Shown one piece after another: positions 23,701-41,938 of a stretch of DNA of 64,000 nucleotides. Numbering within the stretch: position 1 is the first letter of the stretch; each line of letters starts with the position of its first letter. The translations under genes and the position numbers were made by a program. This stretch comes from Hypomesus transpacificus (Eukaryota; Chordata; Actinopteri; Osmeriformes; Osmeridae), in the NCBI RefSeq assembly GCF_021917145.1, contig NC_061066.1, forward strand, positions 9,522,685-9,586,684, in the 5' to 3' direction. The notes beneath the pieces are model-generated. The model had not been told where the DNA came from and did not search any database. It saw only the letters and a program-made list of their open reading frames with translations.

Positions 23701-26700
23701 TCCCGGCCCAGCCTCCCTCCCTCCCCTCTCCCGGCCCAGCCTCCATCTCCCGGCCCAGCCTCCCTTCCCTCTCCTGGCCCAGCCTCCCTCCCTCCCCTCT
23801 CCTGGCCCAGCCTCCATCTCCCAGCCCAGCCTCCTGTTTCTGCACAGCCAGACAGTTCTGTTTTGCTGATCTAACGCTGCAGTTCTGCCTGGCTTGACCC
23901 CCCGAGGACTGCAGCTGAAGACACTGGCTCCGTAGCTTCAAGTGTAGCTAAGCATTAACTGTTCAGTTACTAGTAACTAATCCAATAGTTACAAGTATCT
24001 ATTCCCGTTTTACTAGTAACTTTTCATGACATACTAGTACCTATTTTTTTGTTGTTAGTAACTATTACGACGAGAGATATCTTGAAACCAATAAGTACAA
24101 GTGTTTAACTCTTTCTGCTGTTTAGTTACACTTAAACTGGCTAGTGCTGTGCTCTGTAGTCGACCAGAATCAATCACAGCTTGACATTACACCTCAGGTG
24201 TAATGTCAGGTGTGTGTGTAGCTCCTAGGCTGCTGGCTTCAGGATGTGTTGGTGTTCCTCTGGCCTGGAGCCTGGCTTCTCAGGGCTTCAGCATGGCTGC
24301 TCTCTGTCCACCCTTCCCCCAACATCTCTGCTGTCTCTAACTCTCTGAGAGGACTCTATCTAGGTCTATTCTAACAACCAGTATCAGCCTAGAACAGTAA
24401 CCGGGTGATTTTGGCACGTTATAAAGCTAACCCTAAAGCGTATTCAAGATCCCCGTAGTTTGATCTGAGCAGCCTTGACTCCTCCCCCTCCACACAGCCT
24501 TGGCTCCTCCCCCTCCACACAGCCTTGGCTCCTCCCCCTCCACGCCCCCTTTCTGCCTGATGTGTTCAGGTGACTGGACTGAGGTGTGTGTATAAACTGT
24601 GTGTTTACCATGTGTGTTTGTACAAGGTGTGTGTATACTGTGTGTGTACCTGTACCAGGTGTGTGTACCTGTACCAGGTGTGTATACCTGTGGGTTTTGT
24701 TGTCCTATGTCAGCCAGGCGCTAGTGTTCTGCTGGAGCCTGGTGGGGTGGGCGTGGCCTGAATGCTGCCTGCCGCTCAACAGGTAGCGGGGGAACAGGTG
24801 ACAGACAGACAGACAGACAGAAAGAGGGAGGGAGAGAAAAAATGGATGAAAGACAGAGGGGATGTGAGTGTTTCTGTATCCCGGAGGTAAGCGCATGTCA
24901 CTTCCTGTCTTAACTGACGACCACTTCCTGTACAAGTTTTTTGCTGTGCTACGTGAATGGTATGGCTTACTGGAATGGCTAGCCCAGGGAGGACTGGGCC
25001 ATGCTAGCCTGCTAGCCCTGGGTGGACTGGGCCATGCTAGCCCTGGGTGGACTGGTCGCCATGCTAGCCTGCTAGCCCTGGGTGGACTGGGCCATGCTAG
25101 CCTGCTAGCCCTGGGTGGACTGGTCGCCATGCTAGCCTGCTAACCCTGGGTGGACTGGGCCATGCTAGCCTGCTAGCCCTCGGTGGACTGGGCCATGCTA
25201 GCCTGCTAGCCCTGGATGGACTGGGCCATGCTAGCCTGCTAGCCCTGGGTGGACTGCGCCATGCTAGCCTGCTAGCCCTGGGTGGACTGGGCCATGCTAG
25301 CCTGCTAGCCCTGGGTGGACTGGTCACCATGCTAGCCTGCTAGCCCTGGGTGGACTGGTCGCCATGCTAGCCTGCTAACCCTGGGTGGACTGGGCCGTGC
25401 TAGCCTGCTAGCCCTGGGTGGACTGGGCCATGCTAGCCTGCTAGCCCTGGGGGACTGGTCGCCATGCTAGCCTGCTATCCCTGGGTGGACTGGGCCATGC
25501 TAGCCTGCTAGCCCTGGGTGGACTGGTCACCATGCTAGCCTGCTAGCCCTGGATGGACTGGGCCATGCTAGCCTGCTAGCCCTGGGTGGACTGGGCCATG
25601 CTAGCCTGCTAGCCCTGGGTGGATTGGTCACCATGCTAGCCTGCTAGCCCTGGGTGGACTGGGCCATGCTAGCCTGCTAGCCCTGGGTGGACTGGGCCAT
25701 GCTAGCCTGCTAACCCAGGGTGGACTGGTCGCCATGCTAGCCTGCTAACCCAGGGTGGACTGGTCGCCATGCTAGTACACAGGTCACAGGCAGCTCTCTT
25801 GGACACGGAAAGAGAACACACACAGTCGCTCTGCTCAATGCAACCCACAGTTTCTCCCCACCTCCCCCACCTCCCACAGTCCCCCCCCCCCCCTCCAATG
25901 GCCTCACCTGAGGCCCTCACCTCAGTGTTGTCAGGGTGTGTTTGGTGTGACCGGCCCTCGTACTGCATGACGTATTGCTAGAGGGAACATCTGAACTGAC
26001 AGCATGTCCTGTGTCCTGCACACCTTCCACACATGATGCCCCTCTATAGGGATGCATGGCCTGCTGTACTCATAACTTGTGTGAATGTGTGTATCGTGAG
26101 GTATTGTCAGTGTTTAATGCCTGTTCTGTTCTCCACTGTGACTGGGTCTGTAGCCGCCCACAGGACATGCTGAACCCTTCTCTTCTAGATAAACTGGGTT
26201 TCCGAGTAACAACTAACCCTGTATGTAGTTGCCAGTAGTCTGCCTGGAGGGTGTGTTTTTTTTTTTTAATTATTTATTTGTAATAATTTCAAATGGTATT
26301 TGGACCCAAATGTTGTTGTGGAGAAAGGCCCAGTCCCAGTCCCAGTGGACACACGCAACACCCCTAAATCCTTCACCATGTCTCCCCTCTCTCCTTGTGT
26401 TGTGCTCTGTGTGTCGCCCCTCTCTCCTTGTGTTGTGCTCTGTGTGTCGCCCATCTCTCCCAGATGGCAGCTAGTCATGCTGCTCTGCTCCCTGAGCAGC
26501 CTTGCCCTGTGGTGGATTGTGTTTGGCTTCCCTCCCTTCCTGCTGCATTTCTGTCTAGACGGCTTAGGATTTCACTGAGGTCCGTCCCTCAAATCCTTTC
26601 CCCTTTCCCCCTTCCCCTCACTACCCCTGTCTGCCTGGACCCTAACTGAGAATGCTGTAAGTTTCCCACCCCCACCCCCCCACCAACACACACACACACA

Positions 26701-29700
26701 CACATTCCCAACCTCCTCTCTGTCTCAACATAATAATTTCCCAGCCCTCCCCTACCTACCCAACTCAGACTTCTTGGTTGCTATGTCACTTCCTGCCCTT
26801 AAAGGAAGTTGCCTTTTTAGTGATAATTATTTATTTATTTGCTATTGAGCTGGAGATTGTAGAGGGAAAGGTCTTTCATACTCACCTGGTCCTAACCAGA
26901 CTCATACAGAGAGTCTGGCCTCGCTCCATTGACAAGCATTGACTTCCTTGTAGGCGGGTACTCTGTTGAAGTTTAAAACTATTGGATCTGCCCAGAGCCA
27001 CTCTGATCTGCCATAACCAATCGCTAGCGTTCGCCTTAGTCAACTCCTTCACCACTACTGTAACAGAGCTAGCTGCCGCAGCTGGAAAATCTAACTGAAC
27101 CAACCCAACCCCGTGGGGGTGAGGGCCATAACATCATGGCCACCAATAAAACTCAACAAAACTTCGTTCTTGCTCCGGCTTTAGTTTATAGATATTCGGC
27201 AGCGTTGCCACAACGGACCGAATGGCTTCGCTCACATTTTTCTCTGCCGCCATTATGGAACTACAACACAAACTAGCGTACGACATTAACGTCATCGTTC
27301 TCAGCCACTCCCTCTGTTCGCTGATTTGCCGGTTAGAAAATCAACCTGAAAAATCTGACTTACGTACCGAATGGCCAGAGCTAGTACAGATGCAAAATCC
27401 AAATTGAGCGGAAGTACGTAGGAGGGCAGAGCCAGGCTACTTTCACACAGCTTACTTGCAAATAATTCACCTTTTTATTGATTTGTGAATGTTTTGGTTT
27501 ATTGGCCTCTGGGTGTGAGAGACTAGAGTTGTACTTGTCTTGATTTCAAAGCAGGAAGTTTATATATTTTGTATCAGTTGAGTATCATCCAGTGAAAACA
27601 CTGAATGGCTGAACTAGGTTTGCTGGTCATGTATTGTTGCAGGTCAAACTCCTCAACACTAGATGGCGCCAGTTAGCTGCGAGAATTAGGAAGTGGGCAT
27701 TCTCTGCCAGTTTGCGTCTTTCACATCTTCGCATCTTAACCCCTCATCCGATTACTGAAGGGAGTTCATGTTACTGTGGTCACACTCTGATAATCATGGT
27801 CCTGAGAATGTTCTGGATGAAACCGTGGCTGCTTCCTGTCTGCGCTCACATCTCTTATCCCCCCTCCCTCCCCTCCCCATCACATTTTTATATGCTGAAG
27901 TTTTATCCATTTGCCTGTTTTGCTTTAACATTTCTTTCCTCCCCAGACAAGAGGAGAACAAGGTTCACACCAGGTCATCATCACAGTCTCTAAGGTGTGT
28001 GTATGTGTGCACTACAAAATACAGTACAAACTGCTTCTCAAAACCGTGACCATGGCATTCCATGTTCTGACTCCAGTGTTCCATGTTCTGACTCCAGTGT
28101 TCCATGTTCTGACTCCAGTGTTCCATGTTCTGAGTCCAGTGTTCCGTGTTCTGACTCCAGTGTTCCGTGTTCTGACTCCAGTGTTCCGTTTTCTGACTCC
28201 AGTGTTCCGTGTTCCAGGATCATCCTGCAGTCCAGTGGACAGAGCGTCAAGGTCAGCCCCTCCCACTCCTCTGACGACTCCGACACCAGGAAGAGAACAC
28301 GCACCTCACTTCCTACAAACTGTGTCGGAGGCAGGTTTGTGTGGCCTCAGTCTTCCTCTCCTCCTCCCCCCAGGCCCCTCCCTCTCCTCCCTCTAACCCT
28401 CTCCAAGGTTGGGGGAGTGATGCTAGGCAGATAAAAGGCAGGATGTTTGCTTTTAGTTTGACGTTACAGTTCTGAGGATATTGGAATTGTTTTAAATGAT
28501 GGTTATCATATGGTGGTTATCATATGATGGTTATCATATGGTGGTTATATTTATAGAAGAGCAGAGCTGCTGGACTGACTGAGCTTGCTCCATCTGCACG
28601 CTAGTTTGTTAGTTTGAATGTAATCCCTCCCTCCATTCTTCCCCCCCAGCCCCCTGTCCCACAGTAGACTAGCCAGGTCGCTAGGCAGCTTGCATGTGGG
28701 GGCCTGCCAGAGGCAGCAGCCATGTGACCCGCCCAGCCTGGCCCCCGCTGGAGCCCCCGCTGGAGCCCCGGGCCCCGTTAGCATGACTCAGGCCCAGCAG
28801 CAGCAGAGCCTGCTGGGGCCTCAGAAGGCAAGACCCCCTCCCCGCCTGCCTGGAACCCTCATCCTGACACTCAGATGCAGGATGTCCTCAATAGCTCTCA
28901 CACTGCAATCTCTCTCTCACTCACTCACTCGCTCACTCACACTGCAATCTCTCTCTCTCTCACTCACTCACTCATACTGCAATCTCTCACTCACTCACAC
29001 TGCAATCTCTCTCTTACTCACTCACACTGCAATCTCTCTCTCACTCACTCACACTGCAATCTCTCTCTCACTCACTCACTCACTCTCTCACACTGCAATC
29101 TCTCTCACACACACACGTCTGCTAGCTTCGTCCTCCCCGTCTCCCCACCTCAGCCTTGCCCCCCCAGTGGCCATCTTGCACGATGTGATTCACGGCACAC
29201 GATTTGCTGTTGCTTTTCTGACCCATCTTGCAGCTTGACTGTTTTTCCTCCATTTCCTGGTTGCAGCTTCCTGTGTTTATCTCCTCCGCTAACATTAATC
29301 AGAACCCCTCTTTCGTTTCTTTATCTCCTTCCCCTCTCCCTCCTTTTACGTTCCCCTCTCTGTGACAGACGCACTGTGTCCAGAGGACGAAAGCCCCGCT
29401 ACTGTCTGCAGTCAGTACGCTTTACCAGATTATGGTATCTAGTATACTATCTACCTCAGTTCTGTTCGTCTGTCTCTTAGATCCAAACTGCTCACTTTCT
29501 GTTCTGTTCGTCTGTCTCTTAGATCCAATCTGCTCACTTTCTCCAAATACAATACCCACGTGGGTTGAATGCATGTCTGAATTATCTGAAGTTTGACTCC
29601 CTTTCGTATTGACAGGAAATGCATGTTTGAGTGAGAATGCTTCTAGATTTGGTAGTTTGTAAAGAACACTGTCCTTACAAAGCCTGTACTTCCGTAATTA

Positions 29701-29760
29701 TGTTTTTTTGTGTCTTTTTGTCCCTTCAGTCACTCCATACCGACGGCTAGAGCTCCTTTA
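17140..29760 (+). CDS. cdc14b: Dual-specificity protein phosphatase CDC14B
   Basis: CDC14 phosphatases dephosphorylate CDK sites in mitotic exit, DNA damage response and ciliogenesis. Two alternative first coding exons (17140-17245 and 18290-18335) both end in phase 1 and join exon 2 (18611-18701). Further exons are 19238-19313, 19684-19776, 20306-20382, 20528-20594, 20688-20750, 20831-20918, 21384-21614, 21748-21886, 22617-22779, 22976-23073, 28218-28334 and probably 28650 to about 28829. Clear motifs are [30 protein letters not shown], the [12 protein letters not shown] loop, and the P-loop HCKAGLGRTG, whose catalytic Cys is residue 276 in the short-start form. [14 protein letters not shown] closes the core. 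The MKRKSERRR start and the IILQSSGQS tail segment match CDC14B rather than CDC14A, as do the neighbours prxl2c and slc35d2. The last coding exon is unresolved (candidates near 29369 and 29731), so the end given is approximate. Confidence 0.92.
17690..18010 (+). promoter_or_regulatory. cdc14b: Candidate CCAAT/GC-rich promoter of cdc14b exon B
   Basis: The stretch contains CCTATTGGCCAAG near 17751, GAGCCAATAGCG near 17910 and a GGGCGGACC GC-box-like motif near 17946, with many CpGs compared with its surroundings. No TATA box is seen. The role is inferred from position about 300-600 bases upstream of exon B. Confidence 0.4.
18290..18335 (+). other. cdc14b: cdc14b alternative first coding exon B
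   Basis: This exon encodes [15 protein letters not shown] and ends in phase 1 at GTAAGT, so it joins exon 2 in the same frame as exon A. The N-terminus is short and not basic, resembling the CDC14A style of start. The preceding 600 bases are CpG-containing with several CCAAT boxes, suggesting a separate promoter. Confidence 0.75.
19050..19212. repeat. 23-bp repeat before cdc14b exon 3
   Basis: Seven copies of AGTCTGCAGAGCGTGTGTTT plus AAG are present. Each contains a CTGCAG acceptor-like motif. The array ends 25 bases before the real exon 3 acceptor. Confidence 0.92.
19410..19522. repeat. Near-perfect 113-bp foldback palindrome in cdc14b intron 3
   Basis: The arms 19410-19465 and 19467-19522 are reverse complements with only about two mismatches over 56 bases. 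The centre is CTGCTGCAG around 19466, leaving essentially no loop. The left arm starts TGGACGAGTGTATCGAAGCT and the right arm ends AGCTTCGATACACTCGTCCA. No target-site duplication is visible at the ends. It lies in a 370-nt intron, so the pre-mRNA could fold into a long hairpin. Confidence 0.95.
19990..20275. repeat. 20-bp repeat GATGAGTCTAGGGGAGGAGG, cdc14b intron 4
   Basis: About 14 copies with several base variants (GAGATGGCATG, GTGGAGG). The array ends about 30 bases before the exon 5 acceptor. Confidence 0.93.
21978..22192. repeat. 13-bp repeat CCCCGTATCCAGG, cdc14b intron 10
   Basis: About 15 copies with CCTGTATCC, CCCGTATAC and CGTAACC variants. Just upstream, CGCCGTGCATGTCCTCTCCA occurs three times. 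Confidence 0.92.
22435..22640. repeat. 54-bp array replicating the cdc14b exon 11 acceptor
   Basis: Four copies of CCATGATGCACTGCAGGCAG CAGAGGAGAGAG plus TGTTCACATCTGGCTTGTTC TC occur at 54-base spacing. The fourth contains the genuine acceptor (CTGCAG|GCAGCAGAG) at 22616. The other three duplicate the acceptor and the first exonic bases. Confidence 0.93.
23153..23832. repeat. CTCTCCTGGCCCAGCCTCCC minisatellite, cdc14b intron 12
   Basis: About 30 copies of a 16-28-base unit with CCTGG/CCCGG variants and variable numbers of CCCT. It begins about 80 bases after the exon 12 donor. Confidence 0.95.
23880..24470. other. cdc14b intron 12, unique part
   Basis: Unique sequence with clustered TACTAGTAACT motifs at 23968-24050. 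No exon recognised. Confidence 0.4.
24473..24545. repeat. 25-bp repeat CTTGGCTCCTCCCCCTCCAC
   Basis: Three tandem copies within cdc14b intron 12. Confidence 0.9.
24985..25775. repeat. ~32-34-bp minisatellite, cdc14b intron 12
   Basis: About 24 copies of CCATGCTAGCCTGCTAGCCC plus TGGGTGGACTGG and GC or TCG are present. The units with GGTCGCCATG and GGGCCATG are interspersed in partly ordered blocks. Confidence 0.95.
26385..26463. repeat. 34-bp duplication
   Basis: CTCTCTCCTTGTGTTGTGCT CTGTGTGTCGCC occurs twice in tandem in cdc14b intron 12. Confidence 0.85.
26899..27442. mobile_element. Possible non-autonomous DNA transposon
   Basis: GAGTCTGGCCTCGCTCCATT at the left and the reverse complement of GGAGGGCAGAGCCAGGCTAC at the right are similar inverted ends. 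The interior has no coding match. No target duplication is clear, so the limits are tentative. Confidence 0.4.
28066..28216. repeat. 21-bp repeat ending at a cdc14b acceptor
   Basis: Seven copies of GTTCTGACTCCAGTGTTCCA or its GTTCCG variant run directly into the exon acceptor at 28217 (GTTCCAG). Each unit has its own TCCAG acceptor-like motif. Confidence 0.92.
28650..28829 (+). other. cdc14b: Probable late coding exon of cdc14b
   Basis: The stretch follows a C-rich tract and AG. In the phase left by the previous exon it reads [16 protein letters not shown], resembling SRLASSLGNLN in the CDC14 C-terminal region, then a proline/alanine/glutamine-rich stretch. No good GT donor is seen. AAG|GCAAGA at 28829 would be a GC-AG donor. 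The 3' limit is uncertain. Confidence 0.6.
28895..29110. repeat. CACTGCAATCTCTCTCTCAC repeat, cdc14b late intron or exon
   Basis: About 7 irregular copies mixing CACTGCAATCT and (CTCA)n. It is either intronic or, if the open frame continues, spurious. Confidence 0.9.
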
Positions 29761-29770
29761 CTACGCTGAG

Positions 29771-29828
29771 ACAGGAAGTCCAGATGACAGGAAGTCCAGA
29801 TGACAGGAAGTCCAGATGACAGGAACTC
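29771..29828. repeat. 18-bp repeat CAGGAAGTCCAGATGACA
   Basis: Three tandem copies and a partial fourth near the likely end of cdc14b coding sequence. Confidence 0.9.
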
Positions 29829-30284
29829 CACTCATAAAGATTCTGCATGTGGACATTTTGTTTTTAAGATTCTTTTTTGGTCTTTTTGAGAAAAGGGATC
29901 AACTTTTTTGTGTGTACACTCGTAGTGAAAGGGAAGACTTAAATGATCATGATTCTCATTTTGAACAGTTAAGAGGATGATGTGATGTCAACGACTTATG
30001 GCCAACTCCTTTTTATAAATGTGAAATATGCCATGTGAAATAATCTGCCATACTGTATACTCATTACCTGGTGGCTTACACAATAGACATGATGCCATAG
30101 TAGATATTAATCCTTTACACAAATCTTACTTGTTTGGCTGGTGAGAATATGATTTTTACTTGCAAGAGTAATTTAGAGAGATATTTAACTTTGTTAAGTT
30201 TCATTTTTACTCATGCTCAGTGATTGTGCAAAGCCTTCTGGTCCCTGACAGCTGACAGAGGGATGATGTTTCTGCAACCGCACC

Positions 30285-30870
30285 GCCACCCTCTCCCTCA
30301 GTGTGTTCCACCCTCTCCCTCACTGTGTTCCACCCCTCACTCTGTTCCACCCTCTCCCTCAGTGTGTTCCACCCCTCACTCTGTTCCACCCTCTCCCTCA
30401 CTGTGTTCCACCCTCTCCCTCAGTGTGTTCCACCCTCTCCCTCAGTGTGTTCCACCCTCTCCTTCAGTGTGTTCCACCCTCTCCCTCACTGTGTTCCACC
30501 CCTCAGTGTGTTCCACCCTCTCCCTCAGTGTGTTCCACCCCTCAGTGTGTTCCACCCTCTCCCTCAGTGTGTTCCACCCTCTCCCTCACTGTGTTCCACC
30601 CCTCAGTGTGTTCCACCCTCTCCCTCAGTGTGTTCCACCCTCTCCCTCAGTGTGTTTCACCCCTCAGTGTGTTCCACCCTCTCCCTCAGTGTGTTCCACC
30701 CTCTCCCTCAGTGTGTTCCACCCTCTCCTTCAGTGTGTTCCACCCCTCAGTGTGTTCCACCCTCTCCCTCAGTGTGTTCCACTCCTCAGTGTGTTCCACC
30801 CTCTCCCTCAGTGTGTTCCACCCTCTCCCTCAGTTAGTTCCACCCTCTCCCTCAGTGTGTTCCACCCCTG
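30285..30870. repeat. 22-bp minisatellite in the cdc14b 3'UTR
   Basis: Roughly 25 copies of a unit built on CCCTCTCCCTCAGTGTGTTC are present, with frequent 15-bp shortened copies (CACCCCTCAGTGTGTTC). The array lies between the coding end and the polyA signal, so it is probably transcribed into the mature mRNA. Confidence 0.9.
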
Positions 30871-31098
30871 TAGAAGACAGTACAGCCCATCATCTACAGT
30901 CTCCAGGCTTGTCAGATGCTAAACTGCTACTTGCTACTTTTGCCTGTAAATAAGTCCACCTTTGATATACAAAAAACTATAATTTGTATTTTGTAAATAT
31001 TTTGTACTTGTTTTATGAATCATGCTATCACAGTGATCAGTGAGCATGGGCGTTAGAGACACTGCCATGCACTTACTATACCTGATCAGAGTCCATGA

Positions 31099-31104
31099 AA
31101 TAAA
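31099..31104 (+). terminator. cdc14b: Polyadenylation signal AATAAA of cdc14b
   Basis: A canonical AATAAA follows an AT-rich 3'UTR-like stretch (TTGTAAATATTTTGTACTTG near 31000) and precedes any sign of the next gene. It is the natural 3' end for cdc14b. Confidence 0.65.
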
Positions 31105-31394
31105 CACACTGCTCTTCTAAAGAAACACACTTCTGTGCCCTTGGCTCTCCTCAGAAACCAGCGACTCGTTTAACTCCTTATTTATGTCAAGCTTCCATCA
31201 AACAAGACACATCTTAAAACAGATTAAGAGTTAACTCGCTGTATTTGTATTTTAAACCTTTCTAGAATGCCAGGTGTGTGTGTGTGTGTGTGTGTGTGGC
31301 TCGATAAGGCTATCTCGTGAACCAGGTACTCTGTGTTTGAATTTGAAGTTTGGCAGGTGTCTGTATCAATGTCCAAGGACGTGCAGTGAAGCGG

Positions 31395-31540
31395 CAGAAG
31401 GTATTAAAGTAGCCTAAATTAGAGGTGATGTTAAAGTAGCCTATAGCAGAGGTGATGCTAAAGTAGCCTATATTAGAGGTGATGCTAAAGTAGCCTATAG
31501 TAGAGGTGATGTTAAAGTAGCCTATATTAGAGGTGGTGTA
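31395..31540. repeat. ~27-bp repeat AAAGTAGCCTATATTAGAGG
   Basis: Five copies in the cdc14b-lzts3 intergenic region. The rest of 31120-31780 is unique sequence with a short GT repeat at 31274. Confidence 0.9.
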
Positions 31541-31779
31541 AAAGACGCAGTGTGTTGAACAGCCATGCAGGTTCCTGCTGTTAGAGTTATAGGTGTATCT
31601 AATAAAGGTCTATCATGTGATAGGCCTAAATAGGCCTAGCCTACCGAAAGTAAAGTATGATACTGATACTGTCAGTTTCTCTATAAACGTGTGCATGTGC
31701 AGTTGAATGTGTGTCTCAAGGGGGCGTTTCTGTTCAGCTGAAGGGGCGTGGTCAACTGGGGGTGTGTCTCTCAGCTGAT

Positions 31780-31946
31780 GCACGCATCCGACGCTGACTC
31801 CATCATCAGCATCCAGCACTGACTGCGACCGAGGACGGTAACACGGAGAAAACGGAACCTTGACAACATTTTAGAACCCAGAGAAGCTGGCCTTGTCAGT
31901 CTTTTTGTAACCAACATCTGTTTCGTGTCGCGAGGTGCTGCAAAAA
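31780..31946 (+). other. lzts3: Candidate 5' untranslated exon of lzts3
   Basis: A unique, non-repetitive stretch ends at a good donor (CAAAAA|GTGAGTATC). It precedes the first coding exon, whose best upstream acceptor is a CTCTCTCTCTAG at about 32892. The transcription start is not visible. This is inference from position and splice signals only. Confidence 0.4.
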
Positions 31947-32499
31947 GTGAGTATCGTGATGATCTGACAAGACGATGCGGCCGCTAGATCAAACACACTG
32001 CGAGACACAACGGTCAATAGCATGAGCAGCGTATTTCGCATGTTCGCCAGCAAATATGTTTTTTCCCACCGAAGCCGTTAATAGCGAAGATCGGTCGTGT
32101 CAGTCTTCATGCGAGTACTGCATCAGACGCCCTAACCGTTGGGGTGTGAAGCAGGGGCGCGAGGGAGGGAGTCGTGAGAGAGATGGGGGGGTGGGGGTGG
32201 GGGGGGGGGGGGTGGACATCGACAGTAAAGAAGCAGTTTATTCCACAACTACACACCTCCACATGCAAATGAAGATGGAGTGAAGTATGAAAGAGGACGA
32301 GTGGAACAGGCCTAATGTAGTCGCCTCTCCCTCTGTTTCTCACTGTATTTCACTCTCTCTCTCTCTGTATCTCGCTCTATCTCTCTCTCTGTATCTCTTC
32401 TCCTCTCTCTTCCCAGTGCAACTGCTAAATATGCTAGAAATGCTAAATATGTTTTATCACACTATGGTGTTAACAACAATTGGATATTCATCCCCCCTG

Positions 32500-32524
32500 C
32501 CCTCCACACACACACACACACACA

Positions 32525-32561
<37 letters not shown>

Positions 32562-32693
32562 CAGTGTGATGATCTCAGTCTAACCTCTTATGACGATGCT
32601 ACATGAATGTTAGTCATGTCCATTAGATAATCGTGATGTGTAGGAAGTTTGCAGTTTGTCTCATGATGATGCAATTACACACACACTCACACA

Positions 32694-32772
<79 letters not shown>
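32500..32772. repeat. Two (CA)n microsatellites upstream of lzts3 coding exon 1
   Basis: CA tracts are at about 32506-32559 and 32706-32770, with CT-rich tracts around them. Confidence 0.95.
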
Positions 32773-32773
<1 letters not shown>

Positions 32774-32992
32774 CACACAATATGTGAATTTGTGTGTGCT
32801 CAGTCTGTATATGTATGTATAATTATCTCTCTCTCCCTGTTTCTCTCTCTTCCTCTATCCCTCCCTCCCTCCCCCTTTCTCTCTCTCTCTAGTGAGTTTG
32901 CCTCAGGTGCTCCCCTCATCCTGTATGGACCCTCATCCCTTTAGAGTAGTTTATGTGTGACCCCCCCAGCAGCCCTGACCCCTGACCCCAGG

Positions 32993-39920
<6,928 letters not shown>

Positions 39921-40095
39921 TCCACCAGGGATCTAGTCACCCAGGGATCTAGTCACCCAGGGATCTAGTCCACCAGGGATCTAGTCACCCAGGGATCTAG
40001 TCCACAGAGATCTAGTCACCCAGGGATCTAGTCCACCAGGGATCTAGTCCACCAGAGATCTAGTCCACCAGGGATCTAGTCCACTGGAGATGTAG
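39921..40095. repeat. Short tandem repeat at the start of the lzts3 3'UTR
   Basis: About 10 copies of a 16-17 base unit AGGGATCTAGTCCACC, with an ACCC variant, begin directly after the stop codon. The repeat resembles the last coding bases (AGAGATCTAGTCC), so it seems to have grown from the stop-codon region. Confidence 0.9.
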
Positions 40096-40285
40096 TCCAC
40101 CAAACCTGACATCCACCACAGGCTTCAGACTGACTGTTCAACGTGATTCGGTGCTCTACAACTAAACACTTAAAAAACTTCACCTGCATAGCAACCTAAC
40201 AAACTGCACCTGCATAGCAACCTAACAAACTGAACCGTAGATACAAGCCCCCAGCAGCTTCGCTACCAGAATGTCTTATATTTCT

Positions 40286-40615
40286 AAGCAAGGCAGGCTG
40301 ACTCGGAAAGGCAGGCTTACTCGGCAAGGCAGGCTAACTCGCCAAGGCAGGCTGACTCGCCAAGGCAGGCTGACTCTGTCAGGCAGGCTGACTCGCCAAG
40401 GCAGGCTGACTCGGCAAGGCAGGCTGACTCTGTAAGGCAGGCTGACTCTGTAAGGCAGGCTGACTCTGTAAGGCAGGCTGACTCGCCAAGGCAGGCTGAC
40501 TCTGTAAGTCAGGCTGACTCGGCAAGGCAGGCTGACTGTAAGGCAGGCTGACTCGGCAAGGCAGGCTGACTCTGTAAGGCAGGCTGACTCGGCAAGGCAG
40601 GCTGACTCTGTAAGC
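40286..40615. repeat. 18/19-bp minisatellite in the lzts3 3'UTR
   Basis: About 18 copies of GGCAGGCTGACTCGGCAA or its GGCAGGCTGACTCTGTAA variant are present. The array lies between the lzts3 stop and its candidate polyA signal. Confidence 0.9.
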
Positions 40616-41555
40616 AGGGAATCCAGATCTGTGTCTAGCTGAAACAAAGCCTTGAGCAAATCCAAGGATGGTTTAAACCATGAAGAGTTTATTTAGGTTT
40701 TTTAGCACACTAGATTAAATCAGCATTTGTGGCCAGAGAGCGCCTTATATCTATCCAATAAGCGATGTCTAGGGTGATTTTTACATATTTATTATGAACC
40801 CTTATTTATATAAATAGGCCAATTAAGAGCGGATTCTTAGTTACTATGACGTAAAAAAAAAGAGAAAATCCGTTTCAAAAAGGGGGAAGGAATAAAAAGA
40901 TGCCAATGTTTAAATATACATAAAGTATATATATATACATACAAATACTACAAAATAAATACAAAGTGCAGTATTGTTGCAGTTACTAACCCCAAACCAG
41001 AGGGGACATACATAAACTACTGTGTTTCAGGAGATCATTAAATAAAAAGTAGGAAATTAAGTCAGTTTGTTGGGTTTCAATCTCAGTCCATTGAGGAATA
41101 CAACTGGCACTGAATAAAAATATCTGGATCCTTCGACCCCATGCAAGTTTAGTAGTTCTTGGTTCCATCGTGATTTTAGAAGATCTGTTTTTGAACACAA
41201 TGTCAATCAAGGCTTTGGTAAAACAAGAATCAGGGAAGTTAGAGCCGGTCTCTCCCGTGCTGCAGAGACTGCAGATGACGTGGCAGGCCCTACCAGTCCA
41301 CATCTCTTCCTCAATTAAATGGAAACTTGTGCAAAGAACAAAATTAGAGGCACAGAGATGGCAGAAAGTTGTTTACTATTATCATTTATCAGTGCATTAT
41401 GCCCAAAAATTCAGAGGCACTAAAATGGAGCAGGCTATAGGCTCTAGTGAATGCCTAAACTGTAGAATTTGAAACGACACGAGAGAGAATTATAGATATA
41501 TATTTATACATTATTGTCTGGGTGCGTGTGTGCGTGTTAAGAGTGCCAAATGAAA

Positions 41556-41708
<153 letters not shown>

Positions 41709-41827
41709 AACGAGGTCAGCATTGAAACTTAACCCTCTGAGTTAGACAGGCTTGGTGATTGAGGATGGAAAACAAAACTAAAGCGATAGTGAAAATCTGA
41801 GTCAGAGTGACTTTTCCCGGGTAAATA

Positions 41828-41938
41828 TAACTACTATAGATCTACTACTATAGATCTACTACTATAGATCTACTACTATAGATCTACTACTATAGATCTA
41901 CTACTATAGATCTACTACTATAGATCTACTACTATAGA
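41828..41938. repeat. 14-bp repeat CTACTACTATAGAT
   Basis: About 8 nearly identical tandem copies of a 14-base unit lie in the distal lzts3 3'UTR. Confidence 0.9.

Noticed and set aside
23104-23941. Pro/Ser-rich and Gly/Arg-rich open frames on both strands
   Set aside because: Repeat artefacts within cdc14b intron 12.
17140-29760. Assignment to CDC14A
   Set aside because: The catalytic core is close to both paralogues, but the MKRKSERR start, IILQSSGQS segment and prxl2c/slc35d2 neighbours fit CDC14B.
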